Both the position numbers and the translations under genes were made by a program. From an uncultured Methylophaga sp. (GTDB lineage: Bacteria; Pseudomonadota; Gammaproteobacteria; GCF-002020875), in assembly GCA_937877715.1 (NCBI GenBank), contig CALEHW010000003.1:1-64000 (forward strand): a DNA stretch of 64,000 nt, in the 5' to 3' direction. Below the pieces are notes generated by a model. That model saw nothing but the letters and a program-made list of their open reading frames with translations. It did not search any database and was not told the DNA's origin. Within the stretch, counting starts at the first letter, position 1, and every line of letters begins with the position of its first letter. This document shows positions 23,439 to 32,299 of the stretch, in pieces.

Positions 23439-25190
23439 TTACTCCTGTTTCTCACTGGAATCGGTGGATGAATCTTGCTCATCCTCCTTACGTCCATGTA
23501 GTCGATAGTGCATATAGATGCGGCCGCCGCCATGCCCCAGTACCCCGAGCAGTGCCAGGAACGCAACCCCGAATCCCATCGTATCCATCCACTCGATGGC
23601 ATCACGACCGGGCATATAGATACCGTCGATCTCATCCATCCGCCCACCCTTCTGGTGACACTGCTTGCAGCTCAGTGCATCCTCCTTGGGGGCTACCATA
23701 TGGGTTATGGGCCAGCTCATCTTGGTATCAACAAAGGCCATCTCGCCGCTATACTCGGCTCCAGCAGCCTTCATTCCCACTGTCAGCGCTTTGTCCCAGT
23801 CATAGTTGCCCCAGAAGGCGGAGTCATCATCGCCAGCGGTATGGAATATCGCCAGAGTCTTCTTCTCAACATCGATGGGCTGTCTGCCAGTAAACTCTTT
23901 TACCGGCCAGATTCGAGAGTCCGGATCATCGGCACTACCCATGAATTTGTTGATCTCTACCATCTTAGTGGGGTCAATCTCGTCACCAAACAGAGTGTAT
24001 TTGATGTTGCCGTCAAACCATCTGTATTTGGGGATCACATGGCTCTCGTAGGTGAAGTCACCTTTCTTGCTGTCGTAGCCAATCTGCCCGCCACTGTTGC
24101 GGATACGTATTCTCTTGCTGTTCTCATCCAGCCTTCCCGCGGTCTCCCAGTTCCAGCTCATCTTGGTTGGCTTGTTGCCTCTGGCAAAGGTCGGGATGTG
24201 GCAGCTCTGACAAGCTATGCGATCGGTATGATCATTGAGCTTGGCTGCTGCCTCCTCTCCGTGTGGTTTTGTGCCATGACAGGCTTGACAGGTTGTGGGG
24301 TTGCGGTCACCACCCTTGTTGCCGCGCACAATCATGGCTCCACTATCCGCAGCTGTAGGTGCATAACGACTCCCTGAGACCTCATGACTATCTGTCAGAT
24401 GGCAGACTGCACAGCTGAAATCGAGGCCGTTGGCATCCATATGGACATCCAGATAACGTCTTGGGTTTGTCAATGAGCTGTCGAGATCGCCATGCTTGAC
24501 TGCATCACCACCTCCCCCTCTAAAGTGACAGGCCCCACAGGTTGCGCGGCTGGTTTTCCCTACATTCTGGGCTATAAGGGTCAGATCGGTAGCCTCACGA
24601 AATTTGCCTGAGTGTGGTGGAGTCTCTATCCGTTCGTAGTTTGGATGGCCACTGAGCCCAGGTATTTTCTTGTACTTCCTGGTGGTGTCGTGACACACCA
24701 GACAATCCACATTCTCTTCAGAGCTGAAATCGAAACTGTCATCCTTCCAGCCGTAACCAATATGACAGGCACTACAAAATGTCTCATTGGACCTTGTTGA
24801 GGTACAGAAGTTATTTACCACATTCTTCTTCCCCAGCTTCTGACCGGTCTTCGGGTTCGTATACTCCCAGGTCCAGTGCAGGGTTTTGTGAACCTGTTTG
24901 GCTGCCTCTGTATGACACTCCAGACAGGCCTTTGTTACCTCGGGCCCGTTATCGAACTCCTTCTGCAGCTGAGTGAATTTAGAGTGGTCTGCAGTAGAGT
25001 CACGATACTCCTTGACCGCCATATCCTCCATCTGACGATTTACCACCACCTGCCCCGCAGTTGTCGCTGTCGTCTTCTCAGCTGTTGCCAGAGAGGTTGC
25101 CGTGGCGCTTGCTCCTTCGGATGTGGCATAACTGAGAAGCAACATCCCTGACAGTAGCAGTGGAAGTGTTCGAACAATTAACTGGTTCAT
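23439..25190 (-). CDS. otr: Octaheme c-type cytochrome, tetrathionate reductase (OTR) family
   Basis: 583 residues: signal peptide (about 1-27), then eight CxxCH haem-binding motifs at residues about 89, 139, 163, 218, 260, 301, 327 and 508, and a C-terminal membrane helix (about 538-555) with a charged cytoplasmic tail. The number and wide spacing of the last motif fit the octaheme tetrathionate reductase family described from Shewanella, whose members reduce tetrathionate, nitrite or hydroxylamine in vitro. The C-terminal anchor is additional to the soluble Shewanella protein. Neighbouring genes encode a DUF302 protein upstream, and cytochrome b and a thioredoxin-like protein downstream, making a compact respiratory operon. 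The physiological substrate cannot be told from sequence. Confidence 0.88.
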   Translation of the reverse strand: MNQLIVRTLPLLLSGMLLLSYATSEGASATATSLATAEKTTATTAGQVVVNRQMEDMAVKEYRDSTADHSKFTQLQKEFDNGPEVTKACLECHTEAAKQVHKTLHWTWEYTNPKTGQKLGKKNVVNNFCTSTRSNETFCSACHIGYGWKDDSFDFSSEENVDCLVCHDTTRKYKKIPGLSGHPNYERIETPPHSGKFREATDLTLIAQNVGKTSRATCGACHFRGGGGDAVKHGDLDSSLTNPRRYLDVHMDANGLDFSCAVCHLTDSHEVSGSRYAPTAADSGAMIVRGNKGGDRNPTTCQACHGTKPHGEEAAAKLNDHTDRIACQSCHIPTFARGNKPTKMSWNWETAGRLDENSKRIRIRNSGGQIGYDSKKGDFTYESHVIPKYRWFDGNIKYTLFGDEIDPTKMVEINKFMGSADDPDSRIWPVKEFTGRQPIDVEKKTLAIFHTAGDDDSAFWGNYDWDKALTVGMKAAGAEYSGEMAFVDTKMSWPITHMVAPKEDALSCKQCHQKGGRMDEIDGIYMPGRDAIEWMDTMGFGVAFLALLGVLGHGGGRIYMHYRLHGRKEDEQDSSTDSSEKQE

Positions 25191-25222
25191 AACTTAGGTC
25201 CTTATTTTGCTGTCAACAGGGA

Positions 25223-25810
25223 TCAACAACCACCGGTATCTGCACCACCGGATCCACCACCGCCACCAGGACGGGTACGAATAAGAGGAGGCGGAACCGC
25301 ACGCTCTTTCCAATTGATCATCTCTGCCTGATCATCAGCAACTGCCTGGAGAATAGGCGCTGCCTCGGCACCAAAGAATAGCTTCATAACCTCGGCATTG
25401 AGCTGGCCGATATAGATCTTGCCGTCATCATTTTTATAGACCGTGATGGTACAGGGCATCATGATCGAGAAAATTCGGGTCTTATCCAGTTTCAGCAGCG
25501 GTCCGGAGTAATCTGTACTGCAGGCCTCTACCAGAAAGACCGGGAGTGTATTACCACCTGCCGCCTCCACTGCTTTTGATGGTGAGCGCAGACCGGAGAG
25601 TTTCCACCCCTTGTGGGACAGCTCCTGAATATTGGCCTGAATTCTGGCTGTGGTCTCTTCCAAGGCATAGGGGCTTTCGGTAACCTTGAAGAAGGCTGAA
25701 TAGGTTATCGGAGCAATAATTTTGTCCAGCAACACTCCACCTACCGGAGTAAATATAACCATGCCAGCCAGAACCGCCAATACGACATATTTGTAGTTTT
25801 TTCTCTCCAT
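25223..25810 (-). CDS. DUF302 protein with N-terminal membrane anchor and Gly-rich tail
   Basis: 195 residues. One hydrophobic segment near residues 8-30 acts as signal or anchor. The DUF302 core follows (about 60-165), recognisable from VEACSTDYSGPLL, MMPCTITVYKNDDGK and GQLNAEVMK. The C terminus is a poly-Gly stretch ending in Cys. DUF302 proteins are small periplasmic or cytosolic proteins of unknown function often found near sulfur or redox genes. It is the first gene of the octaheme operon, 32 bp before the cytochrome start. Two conserved-looking Cys in the core (EACS and MPCT) could form a metal or thiol site. Confidence 0.78.
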   Translation of the reverse strand: MERKNYKYVVLAVLAGMVIFTPVGGVLLDKIIAPITYSAFFKVTESPYALEETTARIQANIQELSHKGWKLSGLRSPSKAVEAAGGNTLPVFLVEACSTDYSGPLLKLDKTRIFSIMMPCTITVYKNDDGKIYIGQLNAEVMKLFFGAEAAPILQAVADDQAEMINWKERAVPPPLIRTRPGGGGGSGGADTGGC

Positions 25811-25921
25811 GCTCAGTGCCCTCTACCTTGCTGTTTGCCAGTTGGTGACGGCTAACTGAACCACCTGTTAAATAGCCGTCTTCAGGTCACTTATACGGTC
25901 CGGATGTGTCCAGATGATTTC

Positions 25922-25943
25922 TGAAATATTTCACAATATTTCA
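25922..25943. promoter_or_regulatory. Palindrome TGAAATATTTCA with a second ATATTTCA half
   Basis: A perfect 12-bp palindrome (25922-25933) followed 10 bp later by a second ATATTTCA (25936-25943), about 110-130 bp before the DUF302 ATG. It lies in the 254-bp gap that should hold the promoter of the octaheme operon. It does not match the FNR consensus. It may be an operator. The rest of the gap shows no coding potential. Confidence 0.35.
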
Positions 25944-26064
25944 ATATGATAATGCTTGGATATCCTTATTGATTGTTGCAGATACGCAATACAGGATAAT
26001 TGGTGAAAAACATGTAGTTACAGGGAATCTTCAACAGAGCATCAGGTGTTGCTGGTTATGATTA

Positions 26065-27033
26065 TTACTTTCCGGAAACCCCAAACCAGAATGAGTCATC
26101 TTTCTCGAGAAACATCTCTGCGGGCATCAGATGGGTGCCGTCACAGGAGAAGATCACCTCAACCATTCCACTGATGATATTGAGGATTCCTGTTCGCAGA
26201 TAGATGGTGTCATCACCGTAACGCAATTGACGAAAACGATCCAGGATCGGACGCACCATATCGGTCATGATCTTTGCATTGTCCGGGTATGGGCGCCGTG
26301 GGTAGGCGAGACAGATAGATGGATCAAGGATCTCCTCCAGTATATGAGTATGCTCGTCATATGGATCCTCCAGCACCCAGAGGGTTGCCCGGGAGCTGGG
26401 AAAGCGGATGGCCGCCCTGAAGATGCCACGCTCCACTACCAGCTCATCCATGATGTTCAGCACATCATTCACATGTTCATCCATTGCCCCGGGGACAAAT
26501 GTCTGCTTGAAGAGCTGGCTACGAATTGCGGGGTCTCCCTTAAGCTGTCTCCAGGTGCATTCTGGGAAGATTGCACGCTCCTCCTGAGGGAGTTTTCTGA
26601 GGTCGAAATCCCCCACCAGATAACCGATAACCTCACTGCCGTCAGTTATTGGCTGAATTGCGGTTATACAGGTACGATGCATGGTTGAGCTGATATAGAC
26701 CTCGGTAAGTACCAGCTCATCCAGCTGCCCCTCGGAGAGATATGAGAGGATTAGCTCATAACGAATAACCTGGTTTTCTGCCACATCTTCAGTGACCAGA
26801 ACATCGCTGTGCAGTTTTCCACTCGGGAATATCGCATAGAGACGGGTACAGAATGAGAGATCAGCCCAAGGCTGGATCTGTTTCCCCAGAAACTTGCTAA
26901 CCTTGTCATGGTTATTCCAGATCGGCAGGCACTGTTTTGCCACCCTCCCCATCACTGGCGACAGGAAACCGACCAGACGTTCGCGGTGTCCAGAGATGGT
27001 TTTAGCCAGAAAAGATTTCATGCTCCCCCTCAT
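26065..27033 (-). CDS. Uncharacterised protein with PDC/Cache-like sensor domain
   Basis: 322 residues, no clear membrane segments or signal peptide. Residues about 25-160 read like a PDC (Cache) sensor fold: an early helix, TRLYAIFPSGKLHSDVLV, then a ...TAIQPITDGSEVIGYLVGDFDL ending, as in periplasmic ligand-binding sensors. The remaining 160 residues are predicted mixed alpha/beta and have no motif I recognise. No kinase, GGDEF or methyl-accepting domain is attached, so any signalling partner must be separate. It follows ppnN on the same strand, 91 bp away. Two in-frame starts are possible, ATG 27033 or ATG 27021; a GGGGGAG stretch just before the second could be its ribosome site. Confidence 0.55.
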   Translation of the reverse strand: MRGSMKSFLAKTISGHRERLVGFLSPVMGRVAKQCLPIWNNHDKVSKFLGKQIQPWADLSFCTRLYAIFPSGKLHSDVLVTEDVAENQVIRYELILSYLSEGQLDELVLTEVYISSTMHRTCITAIQPITDGSEVIGYLVGDFDLRKLPQEERAIFPECTWRQLKGDPAIRSQLFKQTFVPGAMDEHVNDVLNIMDELVVERGIFRAAIRFPSSRATLWVLEDPYDEHTHILEEILDPSICLAYPRRPYPDNAKIMTDMVRPILDRFRQLRYGDDTIYLRTGILNIISGMVEVIFSCDGTHLMPAEMFLEKDDSFWFGVSGK

Positions 27034-27124
27034 TGTAGTTACTACTTAAGACTGTAGCAGTGAAGAGACGGTGCTTCAAGAGACTCTTTACTACAACATG
27101 TTACTGCCACAACATCGAGATGGA

Positions 27125-28513
27125 TTACTGGACGATCTCAAAACATGGGGTATAGGTGGTGGTTGGGAGTCGCATACGGTGCTGATCCACAAAATTACGC
27201 AGCACCACCTCCAGTGGTTTAATGATCTCGGGATCCCCACTAAGCTGATATGGTCCATTCTCCTCAACCGCCCGGATCCCCTCCTCCCGTACATTGCCGG
27301 CAACAATGCCGGAGAAGGCACGACGCAGATTAGCTGCCAAGTGGTGTGCATCCTGATCCCGGTGCAGGTTGAGAGCCGCCATCGACTTATGTGTAGGGTG
27401 GAACGGCTGCTGGAACATCAATTCGATGTGCAGCTGCCAGTTAAAGAAGAGTGCATCCCCACTCCCCTTGCGATACTGGATAACCTTCTCGGTGGCCCGG
27501 TTGATCTCCTGAGCAACTGCAACTGGATCATCCAGGATGATCTTGTAGCGCTGCTGGGCCTCATACCCCAGGCTCTTGCCGATAAAGTCATTGAGCTCTA
27601 TAAAATATTGGTGACTCGATTCGGGACCAGTCATGATCAGGGGAAATGGAATGTGTCTATTTTCTGGATGGAGCAGAATGCCAAGCAGATAGAGCAGCTC
27701 CTCGGCGGAACCCGGACCACCTGGAAAGAGGACAAAGGCGTGGCCACTCCGGACAAAGGCCTCAAGCCGCTTCTCAATATCCGGTAGCACAACCAGATTG
27801 CTGACAATCGGGTTGGGGGGTTCAGCCACAATAATCTCCGGTTCCGTCATCCCGATATAGTGGCCGGAGCGATTTCTCTGTTTGGCGTGTCCAAAGGTTG
27901 CCCCCTTCATCGGCCCTTTCATCGCCCCGGGGCCACATCCTGTACAGATATTGAGGCCGCGCAGACCCATCTGGTATCCAACCTCCTTGGTGTAGCCATA
28001 CTCCTCTTCGTTGATAGAGTGGCCACCCCAGCAGACCGCCAGGCCCGTATAGTCACTGCGATCAAAGATCTTCGCTCGGCGCAGGATATGGAAGACTGTG
28101 TTGGTGATCCATGAGCTCTCATCAACCCCCTGATCAGAATGGCTGCTTTCACGAATCTCATAGGCTGAGAGAAAGTCACGGATAGCCGAGAACATGTGCT
28201 CTCGTATTCCGTTGATCAGCTTGCCGTCAACAAAGGCATCAGCCGGGGCGTTGAGCAGATCAAACTGGATACCCCAATCCTGTTGGCGAGGGATGATGTT
28301 AAAGTCACTGTAGTGCTCCAAAACCTTCTTGGAATCATCAATGTCGGCACCCGTATTTAGTATTGCCAGGGCACTACGACGGAACAGCTCATGGAGCTCT
28401 CCTTGTTCATCACCGCTACCGAGAATCTTCTCCACCTCATGCTGAGAGAGGATCCCCAACACCTTGTCTGGCGAGATGGTGGCATTGACTCTATTTTCAC
28501 TGAATATTTTCAT
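27125..28513 (-). CDS. ppnN: Pyrimidine/purine-5'-nucleotide nucleosidase PpnN (LOG family)
   Basis: 462 residues, close to the 454 of E. coli PpnN (YgdH). The LOG-family core is clear, with GGHSINEEEY, the Gly-rich GPGAMKGPMKG, and PGGxGSAEELLY substrate and catalytic motifs; PpnN-type N- and C-terminal domains flank it. The enzyme cleaves nucleoside 5'-monophosphates to base and ribose 5-phosphate and is activated by (p)ppGpp in E. coli. relA, the likely (p)ppGpp source, is also in this window, 11 kb away. It starts with ATG 26 bp after the tdh stop, so it may share the kbl-tdh transcript. Confidence 0.92.
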   Translation of the reverse strand: MKIFSENRVNATISPDKVLGILSQHEVEKILGSGDEQGELHELFRRSALAILNTGADIDDSKKVLEHYSDFNIIPRQQDWGIQFDLLNAPADAFVDGKLINGIREHMFSAIRDFLSAYEIRESSHSDQGVDESSWITNTVFHILRRAKIFDRSDYTGLAVCWGGHSINEEEYGYTKEVGYQMGLRGLNICTGCGPGAMKGPMKGATFGHAKQRNRSGHYIGMTEPEIIVAEPPNPIVSNLVVLPDIEKRLEAFVRSGHAFVLFPGGPGSAEELLYLLGILLHPENRHIPFPLIMTGPESSHQYFIELNDFIGKSLGYEAQQRYKIILDDPVAVAQEINRATEKVIQYRKGSGDALFFNWQLHIELMFQQPFHPTHKSMAALNLHRDQDAHHLAANLRRAFSGIVAGNVREEGIRAVEENGPYQLSGDPEIIKPLEVVLRNFVDQHRMRLPTTTYTPCFEIVQ

Positions 28514-28539
28514 TAATTACCTCCGATGCCTTGGTTTTG

Positions 28540-29565
28540 TTACCACTCCAGGATCACCTTGCCAGATTTGCCTGAGCGCATAACATCAAACCCATGTTGG
28601 AACTCGTCAATGGGGAAGCGGTGGGTGATCAGAGGTTCAACGTTGAGACCACTCTCCAGCATTGAACTCATCTGATACCAGGTGTCAAAGATCTCACGTC
28701 CATATATCCCTTTGATGGTGATCATCTTGAAAATTACCAGATTCCAGTCAATACAGGTATTGGATGGTGGGATACCGAGCAGCGCCATCTTGCCCCCATG
28801 ACCCAGGGTCTCCAGCATGGAGGAGAAGGCATTGGGGCTCCCCGACATCTCGAGGCCAACCCCGAAACCATTGCGAATATTCAGCTCCTTCATCACATCT
28901 TCTATCGGCTCCTCATTAATGTTGACTGTACGGATGGAGGTATCAACCTTATGGGCCAGACTGAGGCGGTACTCATTGATATCAGTCACCACAACATTTC
29001 GTGCCCCTGCATGACGACAGACTGCTGCTCCCATGATGCCGATGGGACCGGCACCGGTAATCAACACATCCTCACCAACTACGGGAAAGGAGAGTGCAGT
29101 ATGAACAGCATTCCCTAGGGGATCGAGAATGGAGGCAATCTCATCAGAAATTGCATCGGAGAGTGGAAAGAGATTCTCAGCCGGTATGGCAAGCAGTTCA
29201 GCAAATGCCCCCTCACGATTTACCCCAACCCCCTTTGTGTTGGGGCAGAGGTGACGGTTCCCCGTCAGGCATTGGCGGCATTTGCCACAGGTAATATGTC
29301 CCTCACCGGATACTCTATCCCCCTGTTTAAATCCTCTAACTTCACTACCAACTATCTCGATTATCCCGGCAAATTCGTGGCCAACGGTCATTGGGACTGG
29401 AATTGTCTTCTCCGCCCACTCATCCCAATTGTAGATGTGTATGTCGGTTCCACAGATAGCAGTTTTGCGAATTCGTACCAGCACATCATTGGGTCCTATC
29501 TCTGGAATGGATGCCTCTCCCATCCAGATCCCGGGCTCCGCCCTGCTTTTGATCAGTGCCTTCAC
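28540..29565 (-). CDS. tdh: L-threonine 3-dehydrogenase
   Basis: 341 residues, the same length as E. coli Tdh. A zinc-dependent medium-chain dehydrogenase: catalytic zinc Cys in KTAICGTD, the GHEFAG motif, four structural zinc Cys in the segment near residues 93-107 (CGKCRQC...C), and the NAD fold in GAGPIGIMG. It oxidises L-threonine to 2-amino-3-ketobutyrate, which the kbl product cleaves. The start codon is GTG overlapping the kbl stop (GTGA), so the two are translationally coupled in the order kbl-tdh. Confidence 0.95.
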   Translation of the reverse strand: MKALIKSRAEPGIWMGEASIPEIGPNDVLVRIRKTAICGTDIHIYNWDEWAEKTIPVPMTVGHEFAGIIEIVGSEVRGFKQGDRVSGEGHITCGKCRQCLTGNRHLCPNTKGVGVNREGAFAELLAIPAENLFPLSDAISDEIASILDPLGNAVHTALSFPVVGEDVLITGAGPIGIMGAAVCRHAGARNVVVTDINEYRLSLAHKVDTSIRTVNINEEPIEDVMKELNIRNGFGVGLEMSGSPNAFSSMLETLGHGGKMALLGIPPSNTCIDWNLVIFKMITIKGIYGREIFDTWYQMSSMLESGLNVEPLITHRFPIDEFQHGFDVMRSGKSGKVILEW

Positions 29566-30752
29566 TTGATAATCCCTAGTTTACGTCCAACTCTGGTAAA
29601 GGCATCTATGGCGCGATCCAACTGTTCTGTTGTATGTGCAGCTGTCATCTGGGTTCGGATTCGGGCTTGGCCATGTGGAACCACAGGGAATGAGAAGCTA
29701 ACCACATAGACTCCCTCCTCCAGGAGGCGTTCCGCCATATCTCCGGCAATCTGTGCATCACCGATCATCACCGGGATGATCGGATGTTCACCAGCTACTA
29801 GGGTAAATCCTGCAGCCTCCATCCCGGTACGGAAATGTTGGCTATTGCTGCGTAGCTGCTGTCGTAGCTCCCCGCTTGATTTAACTAGCTCCAAAACCTT
29901 GAGCGAGGTGGCCGCAATTACCGGCGCCAAGGTATTGGAGAAGAGATAGGGGCGGGAGCGCTGGCGCAACCACTCAATGATCTCTCTGCGCCCGGAGGTG
30001 TAGCCTCCAGAGGCCCCACCCAGTGCCTTGCCCAGGGTTCCGGTAATTATGTCTACTCTACCTATAACATTGCAGAGCTCGGGGGTTCCCCTCCCTCCTT
30101 CACCGACAAACCCTACTGCATGGGAGTCATCCACCATCACCAGGGCATCGTATCGCTCGGCAAGATTACAGATAGCCTGCAGTTTGGCGATGGATCCATC
30201 CATGGAGAAGACGCCATCGGTTGCAATCAGTCGATAGCGGGAGGATTGCGCCTCCTTCAGCTTCTCCTCCAGATCATTCATATCACTGTTGAGGTAACGA
30301 TAACGGGTGGCCTTGCAGAGGCGAATCCCGTCAATGATGCTGGCGTGGTTTAGTTGGTCGCTGATTACAGCATCCTCAGCGCTGAGGATGGTCTCGAAGA
30401 GGCCGGTATTGGCATCAAAACAGGATGAGTAGAGGATGGTATCATCGGTCTCCAGAAATTCGCTGATACGCTGCTCCAGCTCTTTGTGTACCTGCTGGGT
30501 ACCAACAATAAAACGGACCGAGGCCATCCCGTAACCCCGGCTCTCCAGTGCATGCTGAGCACTCTTGATCAGCTCAGGGTGGTTGGCCAACCCCAGATAG
30601 TTGTTGGCACAGAGGTTGATCACCTCCTGGCCGCCCTTGACGGTGATTACCGCCTGTTGTGGAGAGGTGACAACACGTTCACTTTTATAGAGTCCACTGC
30701 CATGCAGCTCCCGAGTCTGTTCGGCAAGGTGGTCCAGTAGAGATTGAGACAT
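29562..30752 (-). CDS. kbl: 2-amino-3-ketobutyrate CoA ligase (glycine C-acetyltransferase)
   Basis: 396 residues from the ATG at 30752 (E. coli Kbl 398); AAAAGGAT precedes this start, and the longer frame from 30815 adds a low-complexity, unrelated stretch. It is a fold-type I PLP enzyme of the alpha-oxoamine synthase group, with cofactor Lys in [18 protein letters not shown], and [14 protein letters not shown] near the N terminus. With CoA it converts 2-amino-3-ketobutyrate to glycine and acetyl-CoA, completing threonine degradation with Tdh. The gene is divergent from bioA; the 97-bp gap should hold promoters for both. Confidence 0.95.
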   Translation of the reverse strand: MSQSLLDHLAEQTRELHGSGLYKSERVVTSPQQAVITVKGGQEVINLCANNYLGLANHPELIKSAQHALESRGYGMASVRFIVGTQQVHKELEQRISEFLETDDTILYSSCFDANTGLFETILSAEDAVISDQLNHASIIDGIRLCKATRYRYLNSDMNDLEEKLKEAQSSRYRLIATDGVFSMDGSIAKLQAICNLAERYDALVMVDDSHAVGFVGEGGRGTPELCNVIGRVDIITGTLGKALGGASGGYTSGRREIIEWLRQRSRPYLFSNTLAPVIAATSLKVLELVKSSGELRQQLRSNSQHFRTGMEAAGFTLVAGEHPIIPVMIGDAQIAGDMAERLLEEGVYVVSFSFPVVPHGQARIRTQMTAAHTTEQLDRAIDAFTRVGRKLGIIK

Positions 30753-30849
30753 GGTGATCCTTTTGTTGTTCTTGTTGTTACAGGGGTTAGAGTATCCCTC
30801 TCCGTGTTGAATCACAAGCCTGCGCCAGCAGGTGCGGTATCATACTCCG

Positions 30850-32163
30850 ATGGCTATCTCTGCAGAGACTCTTCTTCAACTTGACCGGGACCATCTGTGG
30901 CACCCCTACAGCTCGATAAGCGAGCCTCTAACAGTCTATCCAGTGCGTTCTGCCAGTGGTGCAACTCTTACCCTGGAGGATGGGCGCCAGCTGGTCGATG
31001 GCATGTCCTCCTGGTGGTCTGCAATTCACGGCTACAATGTACCAGAGATCAATATTGCCCTGCAGAAGCAGTTGGAGCAGTTCTCTCATGTGATGTTTGG
31101 GGGGTTGACCCACCGCCCGGCGGTTGAGCTTGGAAGGCGTCTGCTTGATCTGACCCCCGTCTCACTCCAGCATATCTTCCTGGCAGACTCTGGCTCCATC
31201 GCAGTCGAGGTGGCGCTGAAGATGGCGCTTCAGTACTGGATCGCCAGGGGGGAGGGTAACAAGAATAGGATTGCCACTATTCGTGGCGGCTATCACGGGG
31301 ATACATTTGCCACCATGGCGCTGGCAGATCCCGATAATGGGATGCATACCATGTTCCGGCAACTTCTCACTGAACCCCTGTTTATCCCCAGGCCGGGCTG
31401 CCGCTTTGGGGAGAGTTGGGATCCAGCGACAATGGAACCTCTACAGCAGCTCTTTGAAGAGAGCGGTGAGAGTATTGCAGCCCTTATTCTGGAGCCGGTA
31501 GTTCAGGGGGCGGGGGGGGTCTATTTCTACCATCCGGAGTTTCTCTCTCAGGCCCGTATCCTCTGCGATCGCTTTGATGTCCTGCTGATTGCCGACGAGA
31601 TCGCAACTGGATTTGGCAGAACCGGCAAACTCTTTGGTTGTGATCACGCCTCCATCACCCCGGATATTCTCTGTCTTGGAAAGGCGCTTACCGGCGGAGC
31701 CATGACTCTGGCCGCAACTATCACCACATCACTGATTGCCGAGACAATCTCCTCGCATGATGATGGCACCCTGATGCACGGCCCTACCTTTATGGGGAAT
31801 CCGCTCGCCTGCAGTGCCGCCAATGCCAGCATAGATCTGCTACTCTCCTCGCCCTGGAGGAGTCGTGTTCAGAAGATAGAGAGTGGGCTACGCAGGGGGC
31901 TAGCCCCATGCAGCAAGCTCTCCGCAGTAGAGGAGGTACGGGTTCTGGGGGCTATTGGGGTTGTGGAGATGAGAGAGGCGGTCAATATGGGGAGAGTTCA
32001 ACCACTGTTTGTGGAGCACGGAGTATGGATTCGACCGTTCGGTAGACTCATCTACCTAATGCCCCCTTTCATCATCACCGTTGACGAGTTGGAGAGGTTG
32101 ACAACGGCGGTGGTTGAGGTGGTGCGTACTATCGAGCAGAGTCAGCCAGTAACTGCCGCATAA
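30850..32163 (+). CDS. bioA: Adenosylmethionine-8-amino-7-oxononanoate aminotransferase (biotin synthesis)
   Basis: 437 residues from ATG 30850. An in-frame GTG at 30832 would add six residues; the ATG was chosen because BioA proteins begin a few residues before the DxxHxWHPY motif, here DRDHLWHPYSS. Diagnostic segments are DGMSSWWSAIHG, the pyridoxal Lys in CLGKALTGG, GHTF-like GDTFATM and HGPTFMGNPLAC. It transfers the amino group of S-adenosylmethionine to KAPA, making DAPA. No other biotin gene is in the window. I saw no convincing BirA operator in the gap to kbl. Confidence 0.93.
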   Translation: MAISAETLLQLDRDHLWHPYSSISEPLTVYPVRSASGATLTLEDGRQLVDGMSSWWSAIHGYNVPEINIALQKQLEQFSHVMFGGLTHRPAVELGRRLLDLTPVSLQHIFLADSGSIAVEVALKMALQYWIARGEGNKNRIATIRGGYHGDTFATMALADPDNGMHTMFRQLLTEPLFIPRPGCRFGESWDPATMEPLQQLFEESGESIAALILEPVVQGAGGVYFYHPEFLSQARILCDRFDVLLIADEIATGFGRTGKLFGCDHASITPDILCLGKALTGGAMTLAATITTSLIAETISSHDDGTLMHGPTFMGNPLACSAANASIDLLLSSPWRSRVQKIESGLRRGLAPCSKLSAVEEVRVLGAIGVVEMREAVNMGRVQPLFVEHGVWIRPFGRLIYLMPPFIITVDELERLTTAVVEVVRTIEQSQPVTAA

Positions 32164-32176
32164 TCATAACCGGTGT

Positions 32177-32214
32177 GGTAGCGGCTCCCCCGCCGTGGCC
32201 GCAGAGCCACTACC
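32177..32214. terminator. Hairpin between convergent bioA and the 639-aa gene
   Basis: Arms 32177-32187 (GGTAGCGGCTC) and 32204-32214 (GAGCCACTACC) pair over 11 bp with one G-U type mismatch, with a 16-nt loop. A second hairpin-prone G/C-rich segment (GCTGCC...GGCAGC) is at about 32251-32281. There is no U-run. They lie in the 136-bp gap between converging genes and may serve as terminators for both. Confidence 0.4.
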
Positions 32215-32299
32215 CCATCTCAGTCAGTGGTGACTCAGGCTTCGCCAGAGAGCTGCCTTCTGCATGGAGAAGGCGGCAGCAGAATAGCGGACAGTCTGA

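Noticed and set aside
22841-23647. A 268-residue start for the cytochrome b gene
   Set aside because: The extra N-terminal 71 residues lie over the octaheme gene end; the ATG at 23434 has an AGGAGT site and fits the family length.
23508-24377. A 289-codon plus-strand frame opposite the octaheme cytochrome gene
   Set aside because: The minus strand carries eight CxxCH motifs and a signal peptide; the plus frame has no family signature.
25922-25943. FNR box for the octaheme operon
   Set aside because: The palindrome TGAAATATTTCA does not match TTGATnnnnATCAA.
27071-27787. A 238-codon plus-strand open frame opposite ppnN
   Set aside because: It lies wholly opposite the well-supported ppnN gene and has no recognisable domain or codon pattern; it is a shadow frame.
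30753-30849. Possible BirA operator between kbl and bioA
   Set aside because: TTGT...ACAA ends are present but the inner bases do not match the TTGTAAAC-type inverted repeat.
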